Assembly (NCBI GenBank): GCA_017591395.1
Contig: WEDG01001022.1
Coordinates: forward strand, 1 to 64,000
Length of the DNA: 64,000 nucleotides
Direction: 5' to 3'
From: Schistocephalus solidus
Taxonomy: Eukaryota; Platyhelminthes; Cestoda; Diphyllobothriidea; Diphyllobothriidae
Shown here piece by piece: positions 10,120 to 22,305 of this stretch. The notes beneath the pieces were generated by a model, which ran no database searches, was not told the DNA's origin, and saw only the letters and a list, made by a program, of their open reading frames with translations. Each line of letters begins with the position of its first letter. Within the stretch, counting starts at the first letter, position 1. The position numbers were made by a program, and so were the translations under genes.

Positions 10120-12919
10120 ACTATTGCAGTGGGTTATAAAAAGCGAGTCAAATTACCTGGTTATAGAGGGGAACTTATTCTAGCCACATGCCATCCACGG
10201 GAGTACGTTTGTGTCAAGGGTTCTTTGGAATAGCTCCTTTTCCTTTCTATGCACTTGAGAGACGAACATATTCCTCGATCAATCTGTGTGATGTCCTCCT
10301 TATTTTAATGTGAACCATGTCTTCAAAGTATAATTTAGTGACTCCGTACCTCGTCCGCATTGTTCTGATCTTACTCAAACTTGCATCGGCTGTACGTTGA
10401 AGTTATGGTAAATATTTTCTTTGCTTTACTAAGGTTGAAAATCAATGATATGTGCGCAGGACAATTATGTGGGGAAATCAACTGAAAATAAGTTTTAAAA
10501 ATGCACATACATATGCCGTCACTCACTCGCAATTCGATTTTTAACAAAATTCAACTCAGATTTCTCAACAAGAGCAAAATTTGAGTGGCCTAGCATAACC
10601 ATGAGCAGAATATAATTTATCTTCAGTGAGTCTCAAATCCTGGCAAAGGCCTTGGTCTCTTCAAAACAGGAGATTCAATATTTCTCAAAAAAAGTATGGT
10701 TTTCCGCATCAGAATTCCGTGGAATAAAGAAGGCTTTGTGGGGTGTCTGAGCGTCTTAGACTAACACGCTTACGCATTTGGGCGTCAACATTAGATTTTA
10801 TGCATTTTTCAGGTAACCGGAGGTAAGATCAGACTGAACCCGCACGTCTGCAGTACAACTTGCGTCACGAGATACCCAGGCTAGGTTAGGGTACAATGCG
10901 TGAGGTCCAGTAAACCTGAGTGGAAACGCTACAATGATCAGGTGTCTCCATCACTTTATCTGTTTTTAAAGTCTGTCTGCGCATCGAAACGTGTCTGGGG
11001 TTCTTATTTGTTCACAAAAACAGGACTACACAAGGTTAAATAAAATGCTGGGTTCATACCTCGAAACGTCACCTGACCCTCTATGTGAACTAAATACACT
11101 GCATCGAAGTAAAACAGGGCTTTCTCAGTTTTAATGCGTCAGCAAATTCCAGCCAGTACTTGTATTTTCATTTTTCATAAAGGAAATTATTTTCATCGTA
11201 TTGATGAACGAATAGGCACCGCTAATATTGATATGCATTAGAGGTATCTGTATAAATCCTAAAACAACCAAAGGCATGTTTAGGCAAAAAATTAGTTTCA
11301 CAAGAGTTATTGTCAGAAATAAATACTGTCGTCGGCATTTGGCATCTAAAGGTCTTCAATTTTATTCATATGAGAGAAAAATACCGGTTTTCCCAGATAG
11401 AATGACGCTGTTGATTTTCTGATTTTTGCCGAATAAGCTACTTGAAAAACATGTTAGAGGTGTGCCTACTTCACTGCTGGACTAAAAACTAAATCTTCTC
11501 AATATTTCAAATTCGTTCTGAAACGAATTGTTAGAGAAAGCTGCAGATGGCGGTGGAGTATGAAGAAGGACTGCATAGTGTAAAAGGTGCGACGTAAATC
11601 TGCAGGTGTCAGGGGTTTCGTAATGAGCGCACCCAGAAATGGTGTTTGCGGCTTTAGAAGCCACATGTGTGCGTGTGCTCAGTAGACCTCGCTGCCAATT
11701 ACCTTTGCGTTCGCCCAGTGCACTTGCATCCACAAACGCAATTTAGAGTTTTAATTTTGCGAATAGTCCCATGTTAAACTTACAAAGTGAAATCGGCAAG
11801 CATATTTTTTCCGTAATTCAGCATCGGGCCGGTACAATTTTAAGCGAGATGACACTATGGGTTTAAAAACGTCCAATTGGTAATATTGATGGTTTGCACG
11901 CCGTCTACATGGCGAGGTTGACGTGTAGAGGTCACGAGAAAACCGTGGGAATGGCGAGAGGTAGAGTCGAGCAGAAATGGGTAGAACCTTACTGGACTAC
12001 ATAATATGGGATCAGCAGCATTATATGTCCCTTCAATTGTACATTATAGCCGTGATTTGAAAGTATTTAAAATGTCGCTACCCTTAAAGGGCATTGACAT
12101 GAAAACAGGCTTTTTCGGAATTGAATGTTCTGTCAATTTTGGCTCCAGGGAGTTGCTGTCCTGTACACAGGGGTACATCCAGGGAGTACATGAACGGATA
12201 TTTTTGAGTATGCTTTCAACAAAATATGTTTGAATTTATTAGGTTAAGGAAACTAAATGAGAAGTATACTTAGTTCTTACGCAGTAGAGTATACGTTTTG
12301 CAGGCGACGAAAATGCTCGCTCAAAAGTCGTCATCTGGAAGTGACTGAAATATCTTGGTAGTAGACTACACGATAGTCAATGACGTAATCCTTCTTAAGG
12401 AAATTGTGTGAATCGAGAACACAGGTCGAAATTTCGGTTGAAATTTAAAGAGATAGGAAACCTACTGCATGGTGAAAACTTAAAGCCCTGTGCATCCCAA
12501 CCTAGTATATTGAGGCGAGAAAGCTAATAAAAAAATCATATTTTACTCGTGAATTGTCAAGCTGTTTATACCAATCCACCATCTGACGAAATCATCAGGC
12601 AGGAGTGACATTGTCACAATAGGGCTTGAGGTAGCAGACCGAGAGTTAGGTAGATGGCCTTGCAAGCTTGAAGGTGTGTTTGTGTGTGTTAGAGGTCAGA
12701 GAAGGAGCTGTGAGTTTAATTTATGACTCAGTGTGTCGGGTTGAGAAGGGTATGGGCCCGCGGTGAAATTATACATGTGCGTGCATGTATTAGCAGCTGT
12801 TGTTTTTAAGGTATGCTGTTTTCAGTGCTGTAAATCCATCCATGTACGTTTTTGGCACACAGTTGGCTAAAACGCTAGGTTTCACACAAGTTACTGCAGG
12901 TTGGGACCGCAAACAGTAA
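10120..12919. other. Spacer, no confident gene
   Basis: About 2.8 kb of moderately AT-rich sequence. ORFs are 60-85 codons or less, with no recognisable domain and no convincing splice-site pairs. I see no repeat relationship to other parts of the window. Confidence 0.4.
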
Positions 12920-13298
12920 GGATGCCTTGTGTGGCCACCCAAACAGGACACAGGAAGAGTTACCGCGTCCACAAGATGCGTGCTGTTGCACTGAATGCCA
13001 AGATATTAATCTTTAGGATTAAAGTGAGCGTAAGTTTCAAGGTTAGGGTTAGGTTGAGGTGTGAGCTTAAAGTCAGAGTTTGGAGTAGGGTCATAATTAG
13101 GATAAGGCTTATGGTTAATATCCTATTAATTGTAAGGTTAAGAATAGGGAGGCAGTTTAGTTTTGTGTTAGGGTTAGTATTAGCGTTAAGACAGGAGTAT
13201 ATTTAACCTTCATGAAAGTTATCGGAAGGCCACCTTTTTTAAGCAGGCGAGGCGGTTCCTATTTCCGTGTCCTGTTTAGGCGGCTATACAAGGCGTTC
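12920..13298. mobile_element. TIR element with telomere-like core (complete copy)
   Basis: The left end begins GGATGCCTTG and continues with AAACAGGACAC. The right end, read in reverse complement, gives AACGCCTTGTATAGCCGCC then AAACAGGACACGG, so about 40 bp of terminal inverted repeat is visible. Between the ends (13,015-13,195) lie degenerate TTAGGG-type repeats such as GGTTAGGGTTAGG. A target duplication could not be recognised. Short ORFs here are repeat artefacts. Confidence 0.7.
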
Positions 13299-13919
13299 CT
13301 AGCATAAGTCCAAATCCCTCGGAATCTTAATTGAACCGCCAAATTCATCGGCTAAAGCACTGATGTAAGTAACTCATAGCTTTCAGGTACACCCATCTAT
13401 AAACAATTCCGGAAATTGTTACTCACGACCGAACATCGAGAATAACGTACACTTACTTGAGTTGTTTACCAAAGGACGGAGCTTGAATGGAAATCTATCA
13501 TAACTACGCATAATGTTCTTTTTAACCCTGCATTGTTTTGCGTTCGACGGTATCTGCGAAAGTAGCCTGCTTTTCAAGCGCCGGCAAAATATGACGTACG
13601 AAGTGCTTCCTACCTGGTTGTTTAGCTCGCTTGGTGGGTTTCTAGGACAGTTATGGCTGGAAAGGCCAGTCTTAGAAACCTCAGATAATTAAAACGTTCT
13701 GCAGCGCGCTCCTAGAACCTCCTATGATTTTGCCAATCACGATGTTAGTTAGACGAATCAAAAAGTGCTCAGAGTTGCCCTATCAACGGTTACCTTAGCA
13801 GTTCTCAGTGTGCCTTTCAAACTGGCGTATGTCAAACCGAAAAACGGCCACCTTCAAGCCCTGGGAATGCGCAATCTCTGAAATGTCTCCTCAGCAAAGG
13901 TAAATCAGTCACTCACACG
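13299..13919. other. Spacer upstream of the 13,920 exon
   Basis: No gene is seen. This would hold the promoter and 5' UTR of the exon that starts at 13,920 if that model is right; no clear TATA box is visible. Confidence 0.35.
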
Positions 13920-14054
13920 ATGGATAAGGAGGATATTCTCACTATTTTTAATGATCTGCCGAAAGATCATGTTGATGGATCGCCAAAGTGCGTCCCATCT
14001 CCAAAGGACGACAGTACTGCTCCATTATTTTTCAGCACAGAAGAAGAAGAAGAG
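13920..14054 (+). CDS. Probable first coding exon of an unidentified host gene
   Basis: An ATG at 13,920 opens 45 codons that end exactly at a strong donor, GAG|GTAGGT (14,052-14,060), leaving phase 0. The peptide starts MDKEDILTIFND, has a central Ser/Pro/Asp-rich stretch, and ends in FFSTEEEEE, so it is strongly acidic. Reading through the donor meets a stop at 14,093. I do not recognise the family. A phase-compatible terminal exon lies on the same strand at 27,342-27,503, but the 13-kb interval between them, which includes the Gypsy insertion, makes the link speculative. A chance ORF remains possible. Confidence 0.5.
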
Positions 14055-14060
14055 GTAGGT

Positions 14061-16003
14061 GATGAATGTTCCTACGAAGGGAACAATGTTTGAGTGTCTG
14101 GCGAAACAAGACGTCCTAGGATTTTCTCACGTTTCCAAAAAGGAAGTTTCAAATAATTCACCGACAGACCAGATGAATTTCCTGGTAGACTCTTTTGACC
14201 TGCGAATTTTGATATTTCTGAGTATTTGTGGCTCTTTGACGATCTAAATTAAAGAGTATGCCCAGCGTGACCTTTGGACTTTCTAAATCAAGATATGTTT
14301 TGTCAAGAATTTGAATAGATAGTCCACCCAAAACTTAACAACCCAGTCCTAGCGCATTCAAAAACGACCCAACAGGCAACATAGAGTCAGTTGAGATAAT
14401 GTGCAGGCAAAGAGAAATTAACAGTAAATTTTCTAATTTAATGAATACTTGTGATGGTCTTTGGAGAATAAACAAGGGCTGTTATGGGGAAAAATGGGAA
14501 AACAAAGCGTAGAGGTAAATAGCAAGCTACTGGACGACTAGCGTCTGTGGTTGACTTTCCGAAGTCAAACGTTGAAGATAAGATTTTTCAGATCTGCTTT
14601 GGGACAATTCGGTTCCGCCTGTATGAAATATCTGGTTGTCCATTTTTAGTAAAATTGGAGCTGTCTCAATTCATTGTGCTTTCCTATCGATTTATCTCTA
14701 CCTCAGAAATTGTTCAACATATTTAAAAGTAAGCCAGAGAAAAATAGACAATTTGTATGCGTAATATTCGGTTTTTGCTGTGTTCCTAACCTTATGTTGG
14801 AATAGCTAACCAACTTAAGTTAATGAAATATCTGTAGAAGATTAATTATCTCATGAAATGTCATCAAAAATTCAAAAAATGTGTTTTAGTTTTGAAAAAC
14901 ACAACTATGTAGAGTGGTTATATCAATTATCATGCGAAGAATCCTTTGATATGTCCGTGATGCCAAAATGTCAGAATTTGAACGAGCCTCTGTCCGGATG
15001 TGTGGAAAAACTACAGTGGATAAATTATTACTTAGTTAGTCAGTATTATTTTGTCAACGGTTTTCGATGTCCTCATAACTTCAGTTAAATTTTAAGGATT
15101 ACGCACAAAAACCTCATTTCATGTAATTATTTGACAGACACTTAAATCTTCCTTACATTTTATACTCAAAGAATGCGTATCTTGCGATCTTACAAGTTTC
15201 TGATTATGAGGTTCTTGAGAGTGTAGACTGTCCGATCAAAAACATCGCAGCTTTGCATTTCGTAAAGCTCAGTCTAAATTGTACAACATGGTCTACGTCG
15301 TATTCACAATTTGGAAAAATCCATGTGTCTTCCTAATCAGAGCATAGAGAAATGTAAGGTTTTCGCTATATGGAAAATACACAGCACGTAGATTTTTAAC
15401 CCTCAATGCACGTGTAAAGACAGGTCGGCGCCAACATTACTCTGTTTCTGAATGTTTACTTTTGGAAACTGGAAGGGAAATGTTTTTTTTACTTTGAAGC
15501 AAATACAAAGTTCTCATAAACTGCTTAAAAAGAAACAATAATTTCACCAGCGTTTTCGGCAAAATATTTTTGAAATTTATAAGGATATCAAAATCAGTCA
15601 GACCCATATTGACCAATAAAAATGTAGACGTTTTATACGTAGTGTAGCTTTGCAGGCAAGCAGTTATAGTATTTTTAAAAGCTAACAACCTAGCGCAGTG
15701 GAAATCTCTTGAGATAAGGCTGAACAATAATTTATATCACAACTCTACCTTATTAAGGTTTTTTAAAATCAAAAGCACACGCAGGTAGGTCGTGTTAATA
15801 GTATCCTGGGTGAATAGCCACTGAGCAATCCGTCAAACATTTAAACCGTGGGTTCTAAAAGCAAATTCGTTGGTAGCGCTTCTATCTTTTCTGTGCGTCG
15901 TCCTAACGCGATCGATAACAAATGTCAATTAGTTGTCCAACTTTGTGGATTCCGTATCCTAAAAGAACGCTCGCCAATTGAACCCGCAATAAAGAGTTAA
16001 AAT
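14061..16003. other. AT-rich spacer or intron
   Basis: No recognisable exon, RNA or repeat. Short ORFs at 14,858-15,088 (+) and 15,437-15,727 (-) have low-complexity AT-rich codon use and no domain. If the 13,920 exon is real, this is intronic. Confidence 0.4.
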
Positions 16004-16004
16004 T

Positions 16005-16390
16005 ATTTGAAAAAACGATTTGCGAGCATTCGCGCTGCTTTCGATAACTTCTCTTCAGGCAAGTACAGTTATAGGGAAATGTTGGAACGTAGTAGAAACG
16101 AAAAACATGAAATCGATAATGTCCGTCCGTTGGCGTGTTACGTAAGACTTGCGCATAGGGGAAGGATGAAAAAAAATAGTGTTACGCGACAGTGAGCGTT
16201 TGCTATTGCCGTTCTAGGGGAAGGGTGACACGTCTCACACGTCTCACATAACACACACCAAATGGACGAGTATGATCTATCTCTTTTTTCAAATTTCTAC
16301 TTCGTTCCAAAGTTTCCTTATAAATAGACTTGCCTGAACAGCAGTTATCGAAAACCGCGCGTATGCTCGCAAAATCATCTTTTTAAAATT
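16005..16390. repeat. Inverted repeat with ~100-bp arms
   Basis: The segment at ~16,005-16,110 and the reverse complement of ~16,283-16,390 are clearly related. Both read AGATGATTTGCGAGCAT-like, then CGCGCxGxTTTCGATAAC, then TTCAGGCAAGT, then GGAAA and TTGGAACGxAGTAGAAA. Both arms include an intron-3'-end-like TTCAG|GCAAGT. The spacer is about 170 bp. A 132-codon minus-strand ORF covering the right arm has no recognised domain. Confidence 0.65.
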
Positions 16391-17019
16391 TTTTAATGGA
16401 AGTTTTCGCAAACTTAAAATTATTCCGGTTATCTGGCAATGGTCAGGGATGGTAGACAGGCTGAAATATATTAAGACATTGAGGAAGGGTTTACGTGGAA
16501 ATTGAAGTGCAATTAAAGGAAACCACACAATATTGTTTGTAGGAACGTAGCTGGTCATTGCTCCTATTTCTTCGTAATTACTAACATATTGATTTTTTTC
16601 ATTTTTAATTGGCTTCCTGGTAAATAAGAACAAAAACAATAAAGCGGAGGTTTGTCGTGACCACCAGAACTGCCAGTGAAACTGCACGACTCCTTTTTGT
16701 TAAAACACGCTTATGTGACCATTTTGGTTCACAAAGGTGCTGCGTTTGGTGTTTGCATGAGCCTTTTGCCAGCTGCAAGATTATGGTGAGCAATATGGTA
16801 TGGGTTATGATAAAGTTAGGCTAACGGGAACTGAATTTTCATTTGACTTGCGGCTTAATGTAAATCCATCGCAAAATTTCGCATATCGATCAGAAGTAGT
16901 TGGTGGAAGGAGTCCCTAAAAGAGCAAAGGAAACTGGCAAGGCGAGCTTAAGCAAAATTTGGGGTGTACCACATCGTAACACGCATGATGAACCCGTCGT
17001 TAATACCTATCAAATCGCA

Positions 17020-17250
17020 GCGGATAATGGATCCGTTACAAAATTGGTTGCCTGCTGGATTTAATAAAGTTTGAAAACCAAGGAATGCGGGTTCAAGGTC
17101 ATGTTGCGCCAAAACGTGGGTTTCGATATGGTTGGTAGATGACGAACAATGGGCCAGATATAGCCATTCCAGTCTCCTTCGTTTTCGATGACACTCATTA
17201 TCATACCTTTCTGGTTGCTGTGCGACTGTCATCAATGGCTCCATATTCAA
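17020..17250 (+). repeat. Degenerate SINE-1 copy
   Basis: A B-box-like GCGGGTTCAAGGTC near 17,087, followed by the SINE body block AGCCATTCCAGTCTCCTTCG near 17,162. The hammerhead-like core is not preserved. Confidence 0.55.
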
Positions 17251-17579
17251 CACAAACGCATAAGGATACGAGCATGTTCTGAAACCCGATTGATGAATGG
17301 ACCTCTACAATAACATATTCATTTATGTCAAATATGGTGGCAAATTTTCATTCATCCAATCAAAATAAGCCATTTAGATTTGAGACGAGGTAAAAGGACA
17401 TTTTTTCCAACCCATTGCCCAAACTTGCCAAAGGACCTGTAAATAACTAGGGCTCATTTCCTAGGAATTATTCCCTTGTTCAGTTGTTTAGCTATATTAA
17501 ACGGCAAAGACGTCACCAATTTCGCCGAGTGACGACAGCCCACGAGTGATTACAAATAAGAATTGAGAAGGACTATGCC

Positions 17580-17762
17580 GTGTCTAGCTCACTTGCTCCT
17601 TCCACACAAATCCTGTCTCCCAGGGTTCACAGTTCTAAGATGGCTAGAGACCAGGGCAGTCCTGGCAGTGAGCACATTGTGCGGTGGATTTCACAGGCAC
17701 TAAACCGCTCAACACTCAAATCTGGCTTAAGCGGAACCTACCCCGATGAGAAGTGTCATTAG
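17580..17762 (+). other. Unassigned 60-codon ORF in a GC-richer patch
   Basis: An open frame with Ser/Pro-rich then basic content (SPRVHSSKMARDQGSPG), ending at a stop at 17,760. Base composition is richer in GC than its surroundings. It has no domain, no strong splice signals and no neighbour support, so it could be an exon or a repeat fragment. Confidence 0.2.
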
Positions 17763-18221
17763 AAGTGTTCCTTTGGAGAAGACCCTTGAACCCAACTGTA
17801 ATTTCAGAAGTCTGACAAACAATACGCCACTGAGGGCAGGAGCCACAAGCGTGAAAAATGAAGGTACACAGTCAAACTTGTATTCTAGGGTCAAGTTCAA
17901 GTTAGCTTAACTGAGATGGGCTCAGTTGTAGTTGGAAATCAGCAAAGTGCTTTGATTAAAAGAACAGTATCAGTTTTTGTTTTATCTTAGTATGATGTAG
18001 GTTGCTCATCTCATGAAATTTCATCAATTTCACAAGAAATGGGCTCTTGCCCAAAGTTAACCCACGCAGCGTTCTCCAATGTTTTACAGCAGTGAAGAAG
18101 CTTCTGCTCTTAAAATGAATGCATAGGTAGTTTTTAATTTAATATTTACCCAAAATAATTACTTTTTACGAAAAACTCGAATTTTAAATAATGGCTATAT
18201 TACCAACCACCCAAATAAAAC

Positions 18222-18358
18222 TATATATATATATATAATACTAAGTAGGCGCTCAACGATCGGTTACAGGACTCACTCGTCTCGTTTTGCCTTGGAGTTT
18301 ATTCTCGAGCCCGACCAGCAGCTGCAAGGTGGGTAAAATATATATATATATATATATG
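18222..18358. repeat. SINE-like fragment between two (TA)n tracts
   Basis: TA tracts lie at 18,222-18,237 and 18,337-18,357. The 100 bp between them (GTTACAGGACTCACTCGTCT, TTGCCTTGGAGTTTATTC, CTCGAGCCC) resembles the array 1 segment that reads GTTAAGGAACACGTATGTTC, TGTGCCTTGGAGCTCACTT, GAGCCCTCG. Confidence 0.55.
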
Positions 18359-18359
18359 T

Positions 18360-20690
18360 GAACAAGAATCAGGGCCACATAAAGAAGGGAACCCAGTGAA
18401 GAATAATAACAACTTCATTAAATTATTAATTAATGAAATGTCCTTTGACAGCGATGACAGGACAAAGATGTCAGACATGGAGATAGTTTGGATGTCTATG
18501 TAATTTGCTCAATGTGAGTGTGCAACGCAAAATCAAGTTTATTTTGGATGGAAAGACTTTTCTTTGCTTTGTAACAATTCATTTTGATAATTCCAAAAAA
18601 GCTTTCGCATATGATTGAGATCCGCACTGTTGGCAGAAATAAAAATTGTTTGGTTTTGGAGAAGCTGGCTGTTGTCTTAACATTTAGATTACAGTTGTAA
18701 AAGTTATCAAAGGTTCTCTTCATTAGTTAAACAACTTTTGACGCCTCGGAAAAATTCAGAATAAAAAATTACTGATCTACCTTGTGCGCCGTTGTATCAA
18801 TTTAAATTTCAATTACAACATTTCATGAGGAAGACAATCTACTGAATTCATTCGGCCATGGTTATATATTTGCATGCTTAGAGAGGAGCTTAAATGTATA
18901 TTAATATAGCAAGAAACGCTCCAATATAAAGAGAAAAGTGACTTCTTTTATTTTAAGTAAGAACGTTATCACTTATTTTAAAGAGAAATGTTAACAAAAA
19001 GATTAAACATTCGCATTTTTTCACCCGGATGTAGCATTTGGAAAAACGCAAGTAAGTAAGTATGAAAAAAAAACATGTTTAACATTCACTTTTTAACTCG
19101 GACGTAGCCTTAGGAAAAGGTTAAGTACGCAGTTATTCTACAGCGCGATATATAACTATAGCGTTGTTTACAGAGGTGATTAATTGAGAAAATATTTTTT
19201 AGGCAACTGATTTACACCTTATGTGTTGAACATTCATTTTTCCCGGCAATGTGACCCATATTAACCAATATCACCAATATTAGAATTAATGTTTAAAAGT
19301 GAATCTTTCGGTAATGTATCATAAGAACAATCTCATTTTAAAGATGGTAAAAAAAACATATAGAACAGAGTTTAAATTTATGATGAATGGATAGAAAACA
19401 ATGAAAATTTGTAAAGTATTCGCTGGTATTTCAACGAAAACCTGAAATTTATTGTAATTCAATACTAGAAATACCTATAAAGAAACCAGGCGAAACGAAA
19501 GTACTATTGATATCTAAAATTGTATGCATAAGCTTTTACCTGGTTATCCAAGCTGCATTACGCAGTTACAGCTACAGTAATTTTCAAGTTTTGGGAATTT
19601 GCTACTAGTAAAATGTTGTCTTTTCCAAATAAGTAAGAAGTAAATTCCCCAGAGATGTTACTTATTTTTTCAATGGTTTGGCACATGCGTTGGTGCCATT
19701 TGGAACGTTTTAATGAAATAGATTATATATTGTCTATCCCAAATTCTTCGGCCTTGGTTAAGAACTGCAAAAGAGAGTGGACAGTTAAATGACAAAGTAC
19801 GCTGGTCCTCAGCTTCCAGCTTATCGTAGTCATCCATGATAGCATTTTACCCTTATTCTTTTAATAAACAGGAATAACGATGTTCTAATTGTCATATTAG
19901 AAGAGGAAATTTAACCATCTCTTTTAGCCTAGACGTGAAGCTAAGAATCACACAGTTATTTACATCACAGGACGCATAAATGATGTCTAGGTGTAACACC
20001 ATCCTTTAAACAACGGCCTTGAGATTTTTATGATTTAAATAGGAAATAGTTAAAGGCGCATGAGTCTAATGCTCGTCAATTTATAACAAGTACTTACTGA
20101 CATTTACAACTGCGATTTTTCTTGGCATAGCCATCGCACACACACACAATTTTTTCTACCGGACATCTTTATCAGTCTATACATTTCATCAGTGAGAATG
20201 CTAACGATGCTCCTACACTTAAAGTTAATACATATATTTTCACTTACGTAATCTGCTTAAGACATATCAGGGGATCCCACTCCTCTGTGAATTTTTATCG
20301 CGGACGCTAGAATCCTGTGATAGAAAACCGGCACATGGATCCCCCTACGTGTACGCGTTTTCTTGAACATTACTCCAAAAACTTTGTTTACCTTCGAGGA
20401 AGTATAGACCTCGATAAATTAATATTTAAAGAATCAAAAATGAAACCTCCTGGAAAACCGTTCTGACCAGGCAATGAAAATAATTTCGAGGCAATTCTTT
20501 TGGCAGCGTTCCGAATATAAAATTGAAAACCGTATATATTCAATAAATCGCATCAAAGTAGAAATATGCACATTTACATATAACCAATTATATGCCAAAT
20601 ATCTGTCACTGAGATTAATTTAGGTACGTTTCTGTGAGGCGTATTACACCCAACCACCTTATGCATGGTAAACATCTGGTGTATTCTATA
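18360..20690. other. AT-rich spacer or intron with a faint repeated motif
   Basis: No gene is seen. A loosely repeated motif (AACATTCxCTTTTT, then CGGACGTAGCxTTxGGAAAA) appears near 19,007, 19,080 and, in weaker form, 19,229 and 19,909. A (CA)n stretch lies at 20,138-20,150. A 75-codon minus-strand ORF near 18,500-18,720 has no recognised domain. Confidence 0.4.
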
Positions 20691-20692
20691 TT

Positions 20693-20910
20693 GATTGCTT
20701 ACGAAATCCTGATTGGCCAGTCAGTTTCTATATCAGAATTGGTGGATTCCGTGGGTTGCAGTACGCTGGACGGGTAAAGTGACCCTCGTGTGATCGAACT
20801 CATGGCTCCCGCCGGTGGAGCATCATAGGTTAGTTGGCTAAAGCTTTGGTTACACCGAAGCCTTCTCTTTGCTGTCGTGGGTCTAAATCCCAACGAGGCC
20901 ACTAAGTTTC
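20693..20910 (+). repeat. SINE-2 copy (second tRNA-derived family)
   Basis: Starts GATTGCTTACGAAATCCTG, then GTCAGTTTCTATATCAGAAT and GGTTGCAGTACGCTGG. A tRNA-like unit follows, with CATGGCTCCC, an A-box-like TTAGTTGGCTAAAG and a B-box-like GGGTCTAAATCCC, ending at GAGGCCAC. The same order is seen at 32,143 and 56,597, and the tRNA-like part also at 53,350 (minus). Confidence 0.7.
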
Positions 20911-21601
20911 TAACAAGTAGATCAAATGACTTATTAAAATCTGCCAAATCCTGTACTGATCTTGACATTTGTTTGCGCTTTCAGGTTTTTTAGATTCTGG
21001 TGTCGTGAGTCCTAAAGTGCATTGATCTTTTAAGTTATTGATTCAATTAGTTTGCGAAGTAACCCAAAAAGCTGCAGCCCTAAATACACCAAGGCACTGT
21101 CTACCTGGAGACCTGGATAGCACACCAGCAGAGTTGAGTACACATTATGCAAGCCAGAGTCTGTTAACTTTGTTTTCAGACTAGAATTGGTCTAGCCCGT
21201 GCGTTTATTCAGACATGAACTCTCAGAGATTAGTCATGGTCCCACTGCCGCAATTGTCACGTGCGTTTGGTTCATTTTACACGAGCTTGCTAGACAGTCA
21301 AGTTGCGGTTGGTGAAAACTGAGGCACCCTATGCCACCCAGCCACGAAGCTTTTATTGTCAAAATTGTATGACTTGACGAAAACTGACAATTCCAAAAAT
21401 TACTCTGGCCACAGACTAGAAGGTGAGACCCCAAACCTAAATTCTCTACGTAGACAAAGCACATGACTCGTAGAGTAAACTGACACAACCAACAGTACGA
21501 TCAGTCATAGAATAATTAAAACAGTGTAGGCTAGCATTATTAAAGTGCAACTGAATCATTCGCATCTCCTATGGCTGCAGAAGGAGGGGTGAAATTGGTA
21601 T
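20911..21601. other. Spacer, no confident gene
   Basis: Nothing recognisable. One 84-codon minus-strand ORF (21,234-21,488) is Cys/His/Ser-rich with no domain or splice support. Confidence 0.35.
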
Positions 21602-21751
21602 GGATGCCTTGTATAGCCACATAAAGAGAGCGCGGAAAAAGGAACAGGTTTAGGATTGAGGTGAGGGTAAAGGTAGAGTTCAGGGTTGGGATTAAGTTTG
21701 GGGTTAAGGTCAGATTTGGGGTTCGGGTCACGAATAGGCTTAGGGTTAAGG

Positions 21752-22277
21752 TGTAGAAAGTTCTAACCACGCGTTCCACGCGCATCCATAGAAACTTTTA
21801 GAAAACGTGCCTCTTTAGGGGCACGCGCGCGATTATTCATCCTATTTATACGTCTAGCACTTAAACATGATTTATGTTTCTTATAAAGTTTTATAATATA
21901 ACAATATAGTTTAAATATTAATGAAAGGAAAAAATACCTAGCTTAAGCTTGTTTAATTTCATTTCCCTAATGCAACTCAACCAATCATTACCGGTGGGAT
22001 CCGACCTTGTCAATGGAGATGTTATAAATACGGCAGAGGAATGAAATCAGGACCCCGGGTTTCCGGCCGCATCTACAATCAGGAACCATCTCCGCAGCCC
22101 GTCCGTCGCTCCTCCCGGATCTCAACCGAGCAGCCATCCTACGGACTTAGATTATTTTTGTACTTAGGTTCTCCTTTCCCATTAGTTTCCTACTGTACTC
22201 AGGTTACTAGTATATTGTACACATCCACGTCTTCTTTTCCTACTGGGTCGCTGCTTGTACGTCTCGGGCAAGTATCA
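21752..22277 (+). repeat. 5' LTR of Gypsy element
   Basis: Begins TGTAGAAAGTTC and ends near AAGTATCA, just before the PBS. It contains a TATAAATA box at 22,023-22,030, the likely core promoter of the element. It is matched along its whole length by 26,518-27,044. Confidence 0.9.
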
Positions 22278-22305
22278 AATTGGTGGCAGCGGTGTTCTTC
22301 TCAAT

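Noticed and set aside
13015..13195. A true chromosome-end telomere
   Set aside because: The TTAGGG-like repeats are degenerate, short, enclosed by inverted repeats and present at three internal sites.
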